Assembly (NCBI GenBank): GCA_029532415.1
Contig: JAQOTA010000052.1
Location: 2,790,001 to 2,854,000 of the forward strand
Direction of reading: 5' to 3'
From: Marasmius tenuissimus
Taxonomy: Eukaryota; Basidiomycota; Agaricomycetes; Agaricales; Marasmiaceae
DNA: 64,000 nt
A program made the translations under genes and the position numbers. This document shows, one piece after another, positions 25,206 to 35,361 of this stretch (positions within the stretch are counted from its first letter, which is position 1; each line of letters begins with the position of its first letter). The notes under the pieces are model-generated. The model was not told the DNA's origin, searched no databases, and saw nothing but the letters and a program-made list of their open reading frames with translations.

Positions 25206-25559
25206 GATGTAGCACACTTGGTCGTCTCGGATATCATACCCTTACCATGCTGATGTATCATATGTAGTTTTTTTTATCCATTCTGAGCACTTCGAGTCGG
25301 TCAAGGCCTGTACGAAGTGTTGACTTCGATGAGTGCCCAATTCCCCCGTGGTGCGTTGGTGAAGGTAATGAATGTCGGATCGCGTGAACAAGGGATGAAA
25401 ATCCATTAATCGAAACACTAGTTACAACAACAAGAATCAAAAACTTAGATTAAGTAGTACGGATAGGTCGGTTAGCCGTGGATTACCGTACAGACGAATG
25501 ATGTCCAACCTTCCAATTTTGAGAGTCCCCCCATGTGCGCTCCCGACGGTTTATCATAA

Positions 25560-27944
25560 TCATGCAACGACCGTACCCTTCACGGGTGATCTGGGGATGA
25601 ATCTACATTTATACGGTTTTGGGAGGCTAAGAATCGAATCAGACGTGAGTCCGGGCTCGTACAGCAACAAACAGAGCCTCCACCCACCTGGTCCCCTCAT
25701 CGGTATAATCAATCTTCGGATCGAACTCATTACCACTTTCATCAAGTGGCTTCGCTATCGTATAGCTAGCGAGAATATTCGAAACGGCGAGATATATAGA
25801 ATTCATTGCAAAGTTCTGTCCGGGGCATACTCTGTTCGGAATTGGGTCAGACAACGGGTGTAGGGGTGGGGAGTGGGGACGAAATTCACCTTCGACCGAA
25901 TCCGAATGCAAATTGCTCGGGATGAGGGGGATTGTTCCCATCAGCTCTCATGAACCTATCCGGGTTGAAGGTGGCGACGTCGGGTCCATACAGATTCTCA
26001 TCATGCAAGATAGCCCTGTTCAGTGACAGCAGTGAAAGTCAGCATTGGTTTCCGTTGTACGTGTGTATATGACGGTGGGTACCAGACGTTACCAATAACA
26101 GTGGCACCTTCGAGTGATCCGATTAGGATGACGAAGAAGAAAAAGACAAGACGACTGATGCCTCACACACCTGCAGGAATATGATAACCCGCGTAGACAT
26201 CGTCTTTGACTGCTCGATGGGGGACAGCTTCAATGTGGACGGACGTTGAGGACTATGAAGACAAGAGGGGGGCAGGATCACTCACCGAGAGGTGTCACTG
26301 CGTGCCATCTCAGAACCTCAGCAATGATGGCATTGACATACGGCAACGCATCCTTATCACCAAAGTCGGGAAGACCCCCACGGCCCACCACACTTTCAAT
26401 TTCCTTCTGTGCACGGACTTGAACTTCCGGATGAAGCGTCATCGCCAAGATAAATGTTAGAAGCGCTGATAAAACCTGATCGGGGCGAGTGCGTGAGTAC
26501 ATCCGATTTAAGTGCAAGTCGCCGAAGGCTTAGTATAGCTCACCGATTCCGAACCCGCTACAAAGACAAGTCACCGGGGAGGGTCAGCGGGAGATTAAGT
26601 ATAGCCATAAGTATGACAGTATCTACTTGCCCGTGTATGCAGAAAAAGCGCAATTTTTGACCATATCTTCCATCTCGGTTCCTTCTCCCATAGTGATTCC
26701 CAGACGTTCTACAGTCTGGGTGCAGAGAGACGAGTCAGCTATTCCAGCGGCCTATTGGGCCTTGTAAGAAATACGAGATATACGTCCACAATCAAGAATC
26801 GTACTGCTCCTTGCTTCACCCATCCCCACGGTGTTTCTTTCAGCTCCCCAAGACTTGCATCATATTCCTGAGCCTTCTTCTTGAAGGAAGCTCCCGGGAC
26901 CCATGCTTGAGAAAGTCGGAACGTCAGTAACCACTACCCATCGCTGAGGACCAGACAAGATTCACCTGGAACGTATTTGAGCATAGGAAAATAGTCCACC
27001 CAGAACGACCCATGGTTCATTGCCGGGACTATCCCTTCCACCGCTTTGTACAACATCTTGAGATAGGGGTCGTTCTCTGTCTTGAGCGTGTATCCGTAAA
27101 CGATTTTCAAAACAATCGAACCCGCAAAGCTATCCCGACGATGTGAGCCACTGAGAGAACGTAACGACTGACAAGGGACCCGTCAACTCACTAGTTGATG
27201 TGATCAAAAAAGCCCTCTGGAGCCGTCGTGAGCTTTCCCACAAGCTCCGTAACCGCATCTCGTTGTATATCGTAGTACGCCGGTAGGCTAGAGTCTTGAA
27301 ATGATTGATGGAACGTCTTGCGATGGAGCCTGCATCATCAGTTTGGAGTCAGACAACGAAGGTTCGAAAAGAAGTTGAAGCTCGTACCTCCAGGAGTCGG
27401 AGTATCTCATGACTGCAGAGATCGGGAATCAAGAGAAATGTCCCAGTCAGTGATTGATCCAGTCCGATGTGGTCTAAGGTCCTTACAAGCAATTTGCCGA
27501 TCTCCTCTGGTAAATGAACGAGTGAGCTCAAGGTACACGGAAACAGTGAACGGACGTACCCAATAAGGCCGACAAGCATAGGCATTTCTGAAAATACCCC
27601 ATGAGTAAGTGGCGTCGAGATACTCCAAAGAACTCACCGGGTCGATCCGAGTAGTTCTGAGATCTCTTCTCAAGGAGTTCCGTGACCGCCTCAAGCGAGT
27701 TGAGGACGATGGTATGATCACCAAAGACACTGAGATGGAACACATCTCCGAAGCGCTGTGCCCATTGGCAGTAGGTGATCCAAAGAGAGTCTTGACGTTT
27801 GGCGATGTCGCGGATGTTGCCCAAGATAGGGAGTCCCTTCGGTCCCGGAGGGAGTGAAGCCTGGCGACGACGAGCTCGGTCGATCTGGCGAACGACGAGG
27901 AAGGCGATAGCTGCGATCAATGAGAGGTGGAGAAGCGAGTACAT
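25560..27944 (-). CDS. Cytochrome P450 monooxygenase, copy 1
   Basis: Haem-thiolate oxygenase anchored in the ER. Start 27942-27944: MYSLLHLSLIAAIAFLVV is the membrane anchor, followed by RQIDRARRRQ and the hinge PPGPKGLPILGN. Key motifs after splicing: MRYSDSWRLHRKTFHQSF (helix C), AGSES in helix I, ExxR as EVLR, the region FNPDRFM, and haem loop FGFGRRVCPGQNFAMN. A 20-nt mini-exon at 27487-27506 is needed to keep the frame before MRYSDSW. At least ten introns. The end TSLPKPYKCRFIPRSP-VKGTVVA stops at 25560-25562, about 500 residues. Nearly every block matches copy 3 (58.5 kb). The family resembles basidiomycete CYPs that hydroxylate hydrophobic or aromatic substrates; exact CYP family not assigned. 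Confidence 0.9.
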
Positions 27945-27995
27945 ATCTGCATTTATTGGATTGCAGGAGTGGGACACTCCGCGTCAGGGCTCGTG

Positions 27996-28001
27996 TTTAT
28001 A
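27996..28001 (-). promoter_or_regulatory. TATA-box candidate of P450 copy 1
   Basis: TATAAA on the minus strand about 52 bp upstream of the start codon. The P450 copy 3 promoter has TATAAATA at the same distance, and the surrounding sequence is conserved between the two copies. Confidence 0.55.
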
Positions 28002-28436
28002 AGGACGAAAGACCCATTACTAAACCTTATTCGAGTCCGATATCCTGGTCCCCTAGAGTGTTTCAGTGGCTGAACGCGACTATATTTCGTAGGAACACCA
28101 AGCGGATAAAAGGCTCCAGGTAAGGTAATGCAGGGGTCTGTCGCGGTGTGAGAGCTGGGCGGGAAGGAATGTATCCGCGACATACCTTGCAACTAGATCC
28201 AACTAGTGCTATTCAAGGAATGTATCCCCGAAGTGTACACATCGTTTTGTTCAGAACGCTCCAAAGCACGGTCCTTTCGGGGGAAAGGACGTGACGATGT
28301 CAAAGCAATGGCAACAGCAAATCAATACGTACCAGCTTGAGCACTGAGTCTTGAACAAAGGAACCCGCTGTCACATTGTCCCGACGGTCAAATGAATGAA
28401 GTTCAATGAACCTGGGGGAACCGAGGTTGCGTTGCA

Positions 28437-29302
28437 TTAAACAACAAGAAGAGACGATGAAGGGGCAAAATCGGGACGAACGGAGATGAGAAAACCTCCC
28501 GCGGCACTAGGTCCCCATATCGTGATGATAGGAAGACAATTCAATAGGCAAGGCCCCATGAACCGCAGCCGACGTATCTGGCCAGAATCATGCAGAATGC
28601 TAAGTACATCCTTTGGGTCCACACGGATCGTTTTCGGTATGAACGACTCAGAATATGCGTCATAGCAATTCATAGATCTTCGGGAACCAGAAAGCCTACC
28701 GGAGACTAAACTTTTTGAAGTTGCTGCCACGGTCCAATCTACCAATCCTCATTCAGCGTGATTTGGCTATATGAGGAAGACAGAATGAATTGAGTTGAAT
28801 CGAAGTATCAGTGCTCACTCGAAATGCACGGCTGAAAGCTAATTCAGGCCAATCCCCGAACCTCCGCACCTTCCTTTTCAACGGTGGCTCAAACGCAAAG
28901 CCGTCAGAAATCGTTCCATTGTTGTGTTTTTGACATAGGTTCTCGAGAAAGGTTTTATCCAGAACTCGATACAAGTCGACGATCGATATACGGGCGAGGC
29001 TCTTATGCAGACTGGCATGGACGGACAGCGGCGGTGGTGGTTCCAGTACAAGTTTGGTTGTCACACGCGTGTGACTGGATGTGACTGTTCGTGCAGGTTC
29101 GTGCTTTCTACCACTCCTCCACGGTCTCCGAGTAGCGACCCCACACCAAGAGCCCTCGGGCTAATGCGACTGTTTGCCAGGGTAACTGTTTCATGGTCAC
29201 CCCGTTACAAATCTTCATCTCAACGCCGAAACACCATACAGTCCTAGCTTTACACCTATCAAGATTCAAATATTCTTGAAGCCGTCCGAACGCCGCGTAC
29301 AA
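28437..29302 (-). pseudogene. Decayed coding-like segment upstream of P450 copy 1 (segment U1)
   Basis: Minus-strand frames encode MKQLPWQTVALARGLLVWGR (about 29120-29240), PPPPLSVHASLHKSLARISI (about 28950-29030) and, after a GTGAGC...ATATAG intron, a further stretch to 28437. The same order, with the same intron position, recurs at 57130-57835 upstream of P450 copy 3 and partly near 44830-45230 upstream of the P450 pseudogene. No domain is recognised. Frames differ between copies and stops interrupt them, so this is scored as a gene relic; an active gene with unseen introns is not excluded. Confidence 0.45.
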
Positions 29303-29639
29303 GACAGTTGCAGGACAGTGGCTTTTTACGAGATGAGATCACGCCGTGAACATCACGTACTAGTACACTCTGGGGTCTGGGGCTGTACACCGCGATAGAC
29401 CACATTCAGAAGAAGTTCCTCCTGGCATGACCGGAGTGGTGAGTCGACTCGCAAAGTTCATCATTTGAGGCCCGATTGACAGTCCACTATGGAAAGGTGT
29501 GACCTCTCATATATCATACTGATATTGACAGGGTACTCTGAGTGCGGCAGCGACTGAACCGATCACAGAGAGAAACTATACACGTCGTTGGATTGGCGGT
29601 GAAAGAGGAAAGAGACCCGTTTGCCTCAGTTTTACCAAG

Positions 29640-29950
29640 TAATGCTCCATGGTCTCCGGCGAGCCGGAGTAGAATCTTCACCAAGTGCCCTCGGGCCAGG
29701 GTCGATGCAACTGTTTAGCAAGGTAACCGCTCCCTTGGTTGGCTCGTCCTAATTCCCGATCTCGAATACCGAAATAAGACAGGCTGATGTTCTTGAACTT
29801 CCCCGCTTGGATGAAGGTGCCACCTGCTGCGTCCAAGATAGTGGATTTTCACGGATAAATCAAAACGGTCGCGATCACCACGCACTAGTACACTTTAGGG
29901 CTGTACTACTACTAGTAGAGGATAGCACTCGGCAGACCACATGAGGTAGC
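29640..29950. repeat. Diverged tandem copy of the 29.1-29.4 kb segment
   Basis: Several blocks recur in order about 540 bp apart: GTCTCCG...GAGTAG, CCTCGGGC, GCAACTGTTT, the CACTAGTACAC-like block (ACTAGTACACT at about 29360 and 29885) and the CAGACCACAT block. Identity is moderate. It looks like an old tandem duplication of the distal part of segment U1. Confidence 0.5.
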
Positions 29951-30164
29951 GTCTTTCGAGACCACCTGAGTACCTGGCAACTCGGCTCTCCTCCAGCTTG
30001 ATTGTCTCAATGCGTCGGTCCTTCTAAGGGGAAGGAGACGTACCCGTGCGTGAATTCAACAATTGTGAGATTCGAGATTTGAATAAATAAGAACAAGTCC
30101 ATGCGATGGGTAAACAAAACAAGGAAGGGGTATGTCGTGCTGCCTCTTGCTCTCCGATACGATA

Positions 30165-30731
30165 CTACCACCCACTGCAAATTGCAGGGTTCTCCGGTAA
30201 CGGTTGAGACACCGCCAACATCTGCTCCGTGACCTCGATTTCCCGAACCCTCCACTGTCCGCTATTCGACGGCTCTCTTGCCAACTCCCTCGAGAAGCTA
30301 GACAACACGCGAAGCATCTTCATCTTCATAGGTCTGATGGGGTGCACTTCGCGACGTGGTTTTCGGTTGCACACTAGAAGAGAAATTCCGAGTGAGTCAA
30401 GCATATGAAACCCATGAAACCGTAGTACTTACGCTTTTTGTCAAGTTCCTCCTTCGACGCCTTAAGGTCCTCTATTGCGAGTTCGCGCCGGAGACGGCGC
30501 CGCTCAGCCACTCGCGCTTTGTAGGCGCCTGAGGCTCTTTTCCGCCTGGTTTCGCGGAAGTTTCCTTTGCCATGCAGATGAATATGGACTATGAGGGTCA
30601 CGGAGAACTGAGGATTAGAGGAGGAAGATGTGAGTAACGATTATCGAGCTATAGAACAATCAGGTAGAACCTACCACAGTGCCAGCCAGAGCAGTGACAA
30701 ACTCGTAGATGTCGATGAGTGAGATAGCCAT
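30165..30731 (-). CDS. Small single-pass membrane protein, function unknown
   Basis: Three exons. Start at 30729-30731: MAISLIDIYEFVTALAGTV joins, after an intron, to FSVTLIVHIHLHGKGNF, forming one long hydrophobic helix. It is followed by a very basic, helix-prone stretch (RETRRKRASGAYKARVAERR, RRELAIEDLKASKEELD) and, after a second intron, LCNRKPRREV and a hydrophilic tail ending AICSGW, TAG at 30165-30167. About 145 residues. Both introns have GT-AG ends and the frame is kept. No known domain; an N-terminal anchor with an arginine-rich cytosolic coil is all that can be said. Confidence 0.65.
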
Positions 30732-31868
30732 TGTGTGGTGGTGATAGACCAAGACGAAGAGTGGCTGTAAGTCGTTGGTATTGTTCGTGAGTTCGTGTCA
30801 GTGAGAAATCCAGCCAACTTGGTCGCCCTTTTATCGTCTTTTCGAGGTTAAAAAGGAGCTTACCTCGAGTTTACTGATTCGTCAAATCGTCATAGATCGA
30901 AGTAGGGGTTAGTTTGGAAATGTATCGGTACTAACAGTACTAATGACATATGACTAAGACAGACGCGTCTCCTGCATCCTACACAAGTCCCCATCCACGA
31001 TCTCAAAAGGTAGTGGTGCGTAGTCATCGAGCCAAGTCGAGAAATATCTATCAGGAGAAAGCCGTTGCTCGAGTAGGTCATGAATTGTGAGCTGCCATAC
31101 CGAGGAAAGGGTCAAAAAGTTGATAGTACTAAGATGAAATAGAGACGGTGCTGACCTCCTTAATTTCATCATACCGTCAGAGACTAGAGCCCCAAGTAAT
31201 CTGTCGGAGATGTAAATCCGCTCGTGGAGAGATGCAAGTCAAAACCCCCCTGCGGCTCATCGCGTCAAGTAAGAAACACAGGGTCAGTAGCTTTGCCGGT
31301 TTTGAGGCGAATTCAAGGTCCATTATGTGCAAGTCGCTAGACGCTCACCTTGAGCCCTACTACGGCCCATACATATCCTTTCCAGTACCCACACAAGGGA
31401 CCAATGTTCAATATCCAGATAGTTTGGGGCTCTTACTGAAGAACGGGGAACGGAGGATATAGCCCCTGTTCCATCTCATCAGCTTCAGATTGCCGGCGCG
31501 CTTATCGAGTCAGTTTCGCTGGTGACTACGACCGTCTAAGATTGTCTATAATGGAGTGAAATGGTGCGTCAGATGGCGCGGCTCATCGTGCAGACTGTCG
31601 GAGCTGAAGTGCTGAATCGCCAGGGTGTTATCGAATAATCACCTATTCGAAGTTTGTGGCGACTTGTCTGAGAGGGACTTTCTAGATCGTAACAGTCAAA
31701 GTATTGAAATTGTCAGACTATTTTTCGAGCAACCATAAAGAATGCGTAGAGCGACAATCATCGCCGCAAAGCATCAATACCACCTATCGTAAGTGTTGTG
31801 TCTCTTCGAGTACTGGAGATGCTAAAACGAAGGACTGCGTTTAGCACATAAAACCGTTCCCACAAGTT
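30732..31868. other. Mostly non-coding; weak minus-strand frame at 30954-31172
   Basis: The minus frame at 30954-31172 reads WQLTIHDLLEQRLSPDRYF and ends DLCRMQETRLS; its composition is gene-like but no domain or clear upstream exon was found. The remainder shows nothing supported. It may be the relic of a gene disrupted near the following element. Confidence 0.3.
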
Positions 31869-31876
31869 GGAGCGAG

Positions 31877-32143
31877 CACCTCAGGCATACACTTATAACC
31901 CCTCTTAGGTCTATCTCTCCGGTGGGAAAGATGGGCCTATGAGGGGTCCCAAAAGCTACTTGTGCCCCGCATTGGGTATACCCAGGCGGTGTAGTCTGGG
32001 TATCCCCTGCCTCCCCCGCGGCTCAGCGTCGGTTGGCGTCGGGTATACCCGCCTTTACGATTCCAGAACGGGTATACCCCACAATTTCTGTGACGTGATG
32101 GGGTGGCAGGGGTCCCATTTCCTTCATTTTTCGTGGGTTGGGC
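31877..32143 (+). repeat. Left terminal inverted repeat of the 2.4-kb element
   Basis: Runs from CACCTCAGGC to GGGTTGGGC; pairs with 33996-34264 in reverse complement. Single-base differences are visible, for example CCGG versus CTGG in the first 45 bases. Contains three GGGTATACCC sites. Confidence 0.88.
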
Positions 32144-32511
32144 AGGGCTGCCATCGCCAGGTGGTGCGCGCACGGCTCTGATCTGAGTGCAAGCAACTAG
32201 GACACTTAGCCTACAACGTTCAATCTCAGCCAATCGAACAAATTTGTGATTCGGAAGCATGGGAGAACCATAGCAAACAAATAAGCAAGATGTGACCTGT
32301 TGTATGACAGTATGGGTCCATCTTCACAGTGGGTTAGTCATAGTAACCAAACACATTGAGGATTATACAAACTCTCTTGAAGTAGAAACATCACGGACCT
32401 AGCTTTCAGATTAATGGGTATACCCGGTCTCATGTCGACGGGGTATACCCATGCTGTACCAAGTTGATTGGGTATACCCGGGCCATTTCAATGGCATCTT
32501 GGGGTATACCC
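31974..32511. repeat. GGGTATACCC palindrome cluster, left
   Basis: Perfect copies at 31974, 32041, 32070, 32416, 32441, 32470 and 32502, plus a near copy around 31996. The spacing is irregular, within unrelated sequence outside the arm. Confidence 0.9.
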
Positions 32512-32664
32512 GCCAACTCAAGGAGGATTCAATCCCGCCGTCTCCTGTCTTGATCTTGCGTGAAAATAGTGTTGCAACCATTCTCAAAAGACATGCCATC
32601 AGTAGAGGATTGATTGTCGCCCTATAATCTTTTGGCCAACATCGTGAAGGTTGAAACTCGGAGT

Positions 32665-33221
32665 TTTCCCGACTTTTACTATCTCATTGGTCATTCGAAG
32701 TCGTGGGGCACGCACAAGGCTCTATTGTGGGTCAGCATGCTGTCCACAACTGGTGTATCTGGGATGTGGATTGCGGTGGGCCCAACTTCAGTGTGGAATT
32801 TACCTTGGGACAACCCTAAGGCTTCCATAAGTGCCGCGGGTGATCAAAATTTCCCGACTTTTACTTAATGCTCTCAATGTACACTCAGCAGCCACCCGCA
32901 ATGCTTTCTGGCCTGATCTTCCAAGCGCCATTGACTCCAAAGAGATTGTCCCATGAATCTGTTTAGTCTACAGCCGGGCGACGAGGTGTCAGAGTAAAAG
33001 TCGGGAAACCCAGCATACCTTGCCACATGCTCAATGTATACCAGTACTCAATGGTTGAAAGTTGGACCAAATTCGTGTCCATACTTTTATTTCCCCAATA
33101 CCAGTGGAAAACTTGATTGGGTTGCTTTATTCCCAATTCTAGGATGTGTATTTGGTATGGGTTTCGGCTTACCCAAGTGAGATAAGTACACCAAAGTACT
33201 GAGATAGTAAAAGTCGGGAAA
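32665..33221. repeat. Nested inverted copies of TTTCCCGACTTTTACT
   Basis: Forward copies at 32665-32680 and 32850-32865; reverse-complement copies at 32993-33008 and 33206-33221. The outer pair extends into ATCTCA on both sides. This forms an inner inverted-repeat structure centred in the element. Confidence 0.88.
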
Positions 33222-33584
33222 TGGGAAACAGCTGGCATGGTACATGCGAATCATTCGAAAATTTCGACATTGCCATGATTTTGGATCAGACTCTTCAGAC
33301 TCTTCTACTCAGTTGACTATAGCTCACAGCAGATAAGCCTCTCATGTATAGACCTCATGAGTTCTGTAGGTGCTCCTCAATCAGAGTTAATATAACCATA
33401 GTTCGGTTGCAAAAGTCAGTTTTCATTACTGTTATGCTGCATTCACTCCCAGACGGGATTTCTTGGGCAATTACAATACCAAGAGCGCACGATCGTCGGT
33501 CAGAGCTTTCTGAGTTGGGCACGGATTCAGATTAGATCCTCAATGAGTGCTTGGGCTATCACACTGGTGGACCGGAAATGCCCC

Positions 33585-34167
33585 GGGTATACCCATCGAC
33601 CTAGATCAGGAGGGGTATACCCACCCACTTGGAAGTGAGATGGGTGTACCCATTATGCTGGATGCAATGGGTATACCCCCTCAGCAAGGATAAGACTGGG
33701 TATGCCCGGCCAATTTGGAGCGATTGGGGATACCGTGAATTGGTTCAAGTGCTTATCAGCGCGGGTTTGAACAAATAAATGCAACGTGTACATTGTATAT
33801 CGACAGTTGCAGTCACCGCCGCAATCGTGGACCCATAGGGTAACACAATGAGTGTTGTTGGTCGTTTCAGCTGATCTTAAGGTCACACAACTCTTTTCTA
33901 AATATAATCACTCGTGGGAATTCACAAGTAAATCAGACATGATTCTGTCATAAGACCATGATAGTATCGGTACTGAGTGAACCAAGCTGCAGGAAGCCCA
34001 ACCCGCAAAAAAAATGCAGGAAATGGGACCCCTGCCACCCCATCACGTCACAGAAATTGTGGGGTATACCCGTTCTAGAATCGTAAGGGTGGGTATACCC
34101 GACGCCAACCGACACTGAGCCGCGGGGGAGGCAGGGGATACCCAGACTACACCGCCTGGGTATACCC
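33585..34167. repeat. GGGTATACCC palindrome cluster, right
   Basis: Perfect copies at 33585, 33613, 33669, 34062, 34091 and 34158, plus near copies GGGTGTACCC (33642) and GGGTATGCCC (about 33693). Mirrors the left cluster; the middle kilobase of the element lacks the motif. Confidence 0.9.
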
Positions 34168-34264
34168 AATGCGGGGCACAAGTAGCTTTTGGGACCCCTC
34201 ATAGGCCCATCTTTCCCACCAGAGAGATAGACCTAAGAGGGGTTATAAGTGTATGCCTGAGGTG
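33996..34264 (-). repeat. Right terminal inverted repeat of the 2.4-kb element
   Basis: Reverse complement of the left arm, from GCCCAACCC to CCTGAGGTG, followed directly by the GAGCGAG duplication. Confidence 0.88.
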
Positions 34265-34280
34265 GAGCGAGAGCCACTCA

Positions 34281-34651
34281 CATTATTCAAGCCTCTTTTT
34301 CGTGCTGAACGTCCTATCACACTCCCCACAATAAATCCTCCGTCGATAATGACAACTAAAATGAGCCTCGTAGCCCGCTTGGCTGTTGAAGCAAATTCCA
34401 CACTCATTACACCACCAATGAGCATTCCTCTTGTGCTATTGAAGTCTCCGATAATCATCCAAATGTTCGTCATACTCGCAATACGAATGATAACTGCTGT
34501 GCATGAAGTGTTGACGGAGTTGATACCAAGTGTCAAAATCCTGATCGCAGTCGTAGCACTCCCATTCCGAGTAGCTGGAAGAGTTTTGGAGGTGAGAATC
34601 GAGGGCCGACTGGTGAACGAAGTGGCGATCGCAGCGTTAGCAGTGAGACAT
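34281..34651 (-). pseudogene. C2H2 multi-zinc-finger gene relic
   Basis: The minus frame opening with ATG at 34649-34651 reads MSHC, stop, then RCDRHFVHQSALDSHLQ, ECYDCDQDFDTWYQLRQHF, SYCEYDEHLDDYRRLQ, stop, then WWCNECGICFNSQAGYEAHF and YCGECDRTFSTKKRLE. The repeated Cys-x2-Cys...His pattern matches a family of Agaricomycete multi-finger proteins. Two in-frame stops (TAA, TAG) and a third at the end show decay. The end of the recognisable exon lies only about 16 bp from the transposable element, so the insertion may have hit its intron. A 139-codon plus frame over the same bases is a shadow. Confidence 0.72.
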
Positions 34652-34800
34652 GTCGATATTCGTTCGGGTTAAGATGGATGAGCTGGCGAGGAGCGAGAGC
34701 GAATTCTAGAAAGTTAGGAAATGTTTGATGTAAGACAGCATCGCCGCATCGCGATTGAAGAAGGAAAACGAGTGGCGCGCGAAGTCATTGCTTACGGCCC

Positions 34801-35332
34801 CTCTGGCATCATCTGGGCCCATGCTCTGACACCTGTTAAAAATATCAGTCTTCCGAGAAAGGGATTGGTTCTTCATCGTTCATCTCTCAAGATCTCATGG
34901 ACCAAGCATAGAAAGAGTGTTCCAGACCTTTCTTTGCAATCCCACGAGCTGAGTGCGTGGGTCACAGTCAATTCCAAAGCGGCTTTTGACAGTTCTTCGG
35001 CAACATCCAGAGTCGAACTTTCACCGGAACAAAGAACAAGGTTCCCACAAAAGTTATAAAACTTTGCTCTGGCATCATCTGGGCCCATGCTCTGACACCT
35101 GTTAAAAATATCAGTCTTCCGAGAAAGGGATTGGTTCTTCATCGTTCATCTCTCAAGATCTCATGGACCAAGCATAGAAAGAGTGTTCCAGACCTTTCTT
35201 TGCAATCCCACGAGCTGAGTGCGTGGGTCACAGTCAATTCCAAAGCGGCTTTTGACAGTTCTTCGGCAACATCCAGAGTCGAACTTTCACCGGAACAAAG
35301 AACAAGGTTCCCACAAAAGTTATAAAACTTTT
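34801..35332 (+). repeat. 266-bp direct tandem duplication
   Basis: Bases 34801-35066 are repeated at 35067-35332 with no difference that I could see. Both units start CTCTGGCATCATC and end TTATAAAACTTT. Perfect identity implies a very recent event or an assembly artefact. Confidence 0.9.
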
Positions 35333-35361
35333 GTGGGAACCTTGTTCTTTGTTCCGGTGAA
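35286..35361. repeat. Perfect 36-bp-arm hairpin at the end of the tandem duplication
   Basis: Left arm 35286-35321 begins TTCACCGGAACAAAG; right arm 35326-35361 is its exact reverse complement, with a 4-nt loop. The first tandem unit carries only the left arm. Confidence 0.92.

Larger units (their letters stand above)
31877..34264. mobile_element. 2.4-kb terminal-inverted-repeat element, no transposase seen
   Basis: Ends CACCTCAGGCATAC... and ...GTATGCCTGAGGTG are inverted repeats about 267 bp long with only a few mismatches (31877-32143 and 33996-34264). The element is flanked on both sides by GAGCGAG (31870-31876 and 34265-34271), a perfect 7-bp target duplication; an 8-bp reading GGAGCGAG also fits if the right end is shifted by one. 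CA...TG ends with a 7-8-bp duplication are compatible with hAT-type DNA transposons, but no transposase frame exists inside, so it is probably non-autonomous. It carries clusters of GGGTATACCC palindromes and nested inverted copies of another 16-mer. High similarity of the two arms suggests recent insertion or arm conversion. Confidence 0.85.

Noticed and set aside
27349..27585. Unspliced continuous frame reading through P450 copy 1 after MPMLVGLIG
   Set aside because: Open only in copy 1; copy 3 has stops there. Splicing with the mini-exon gives the conserved P450 sequence in both.
31974..34167. Regular-looking short repeats, CRISPR-like at first sight
   Set aside because: Repeats are 10-bp palindromes at irregular spacing inside a eukaryotic TIR element; no array structure or cas genes.
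34253..34672. 139-codon plus-strand frame with hydrophobic character
   Set aside because: It is the antisense of the C2H2 zinc-finger relic; the Cys/His pattern on the minus strand is far stronger.
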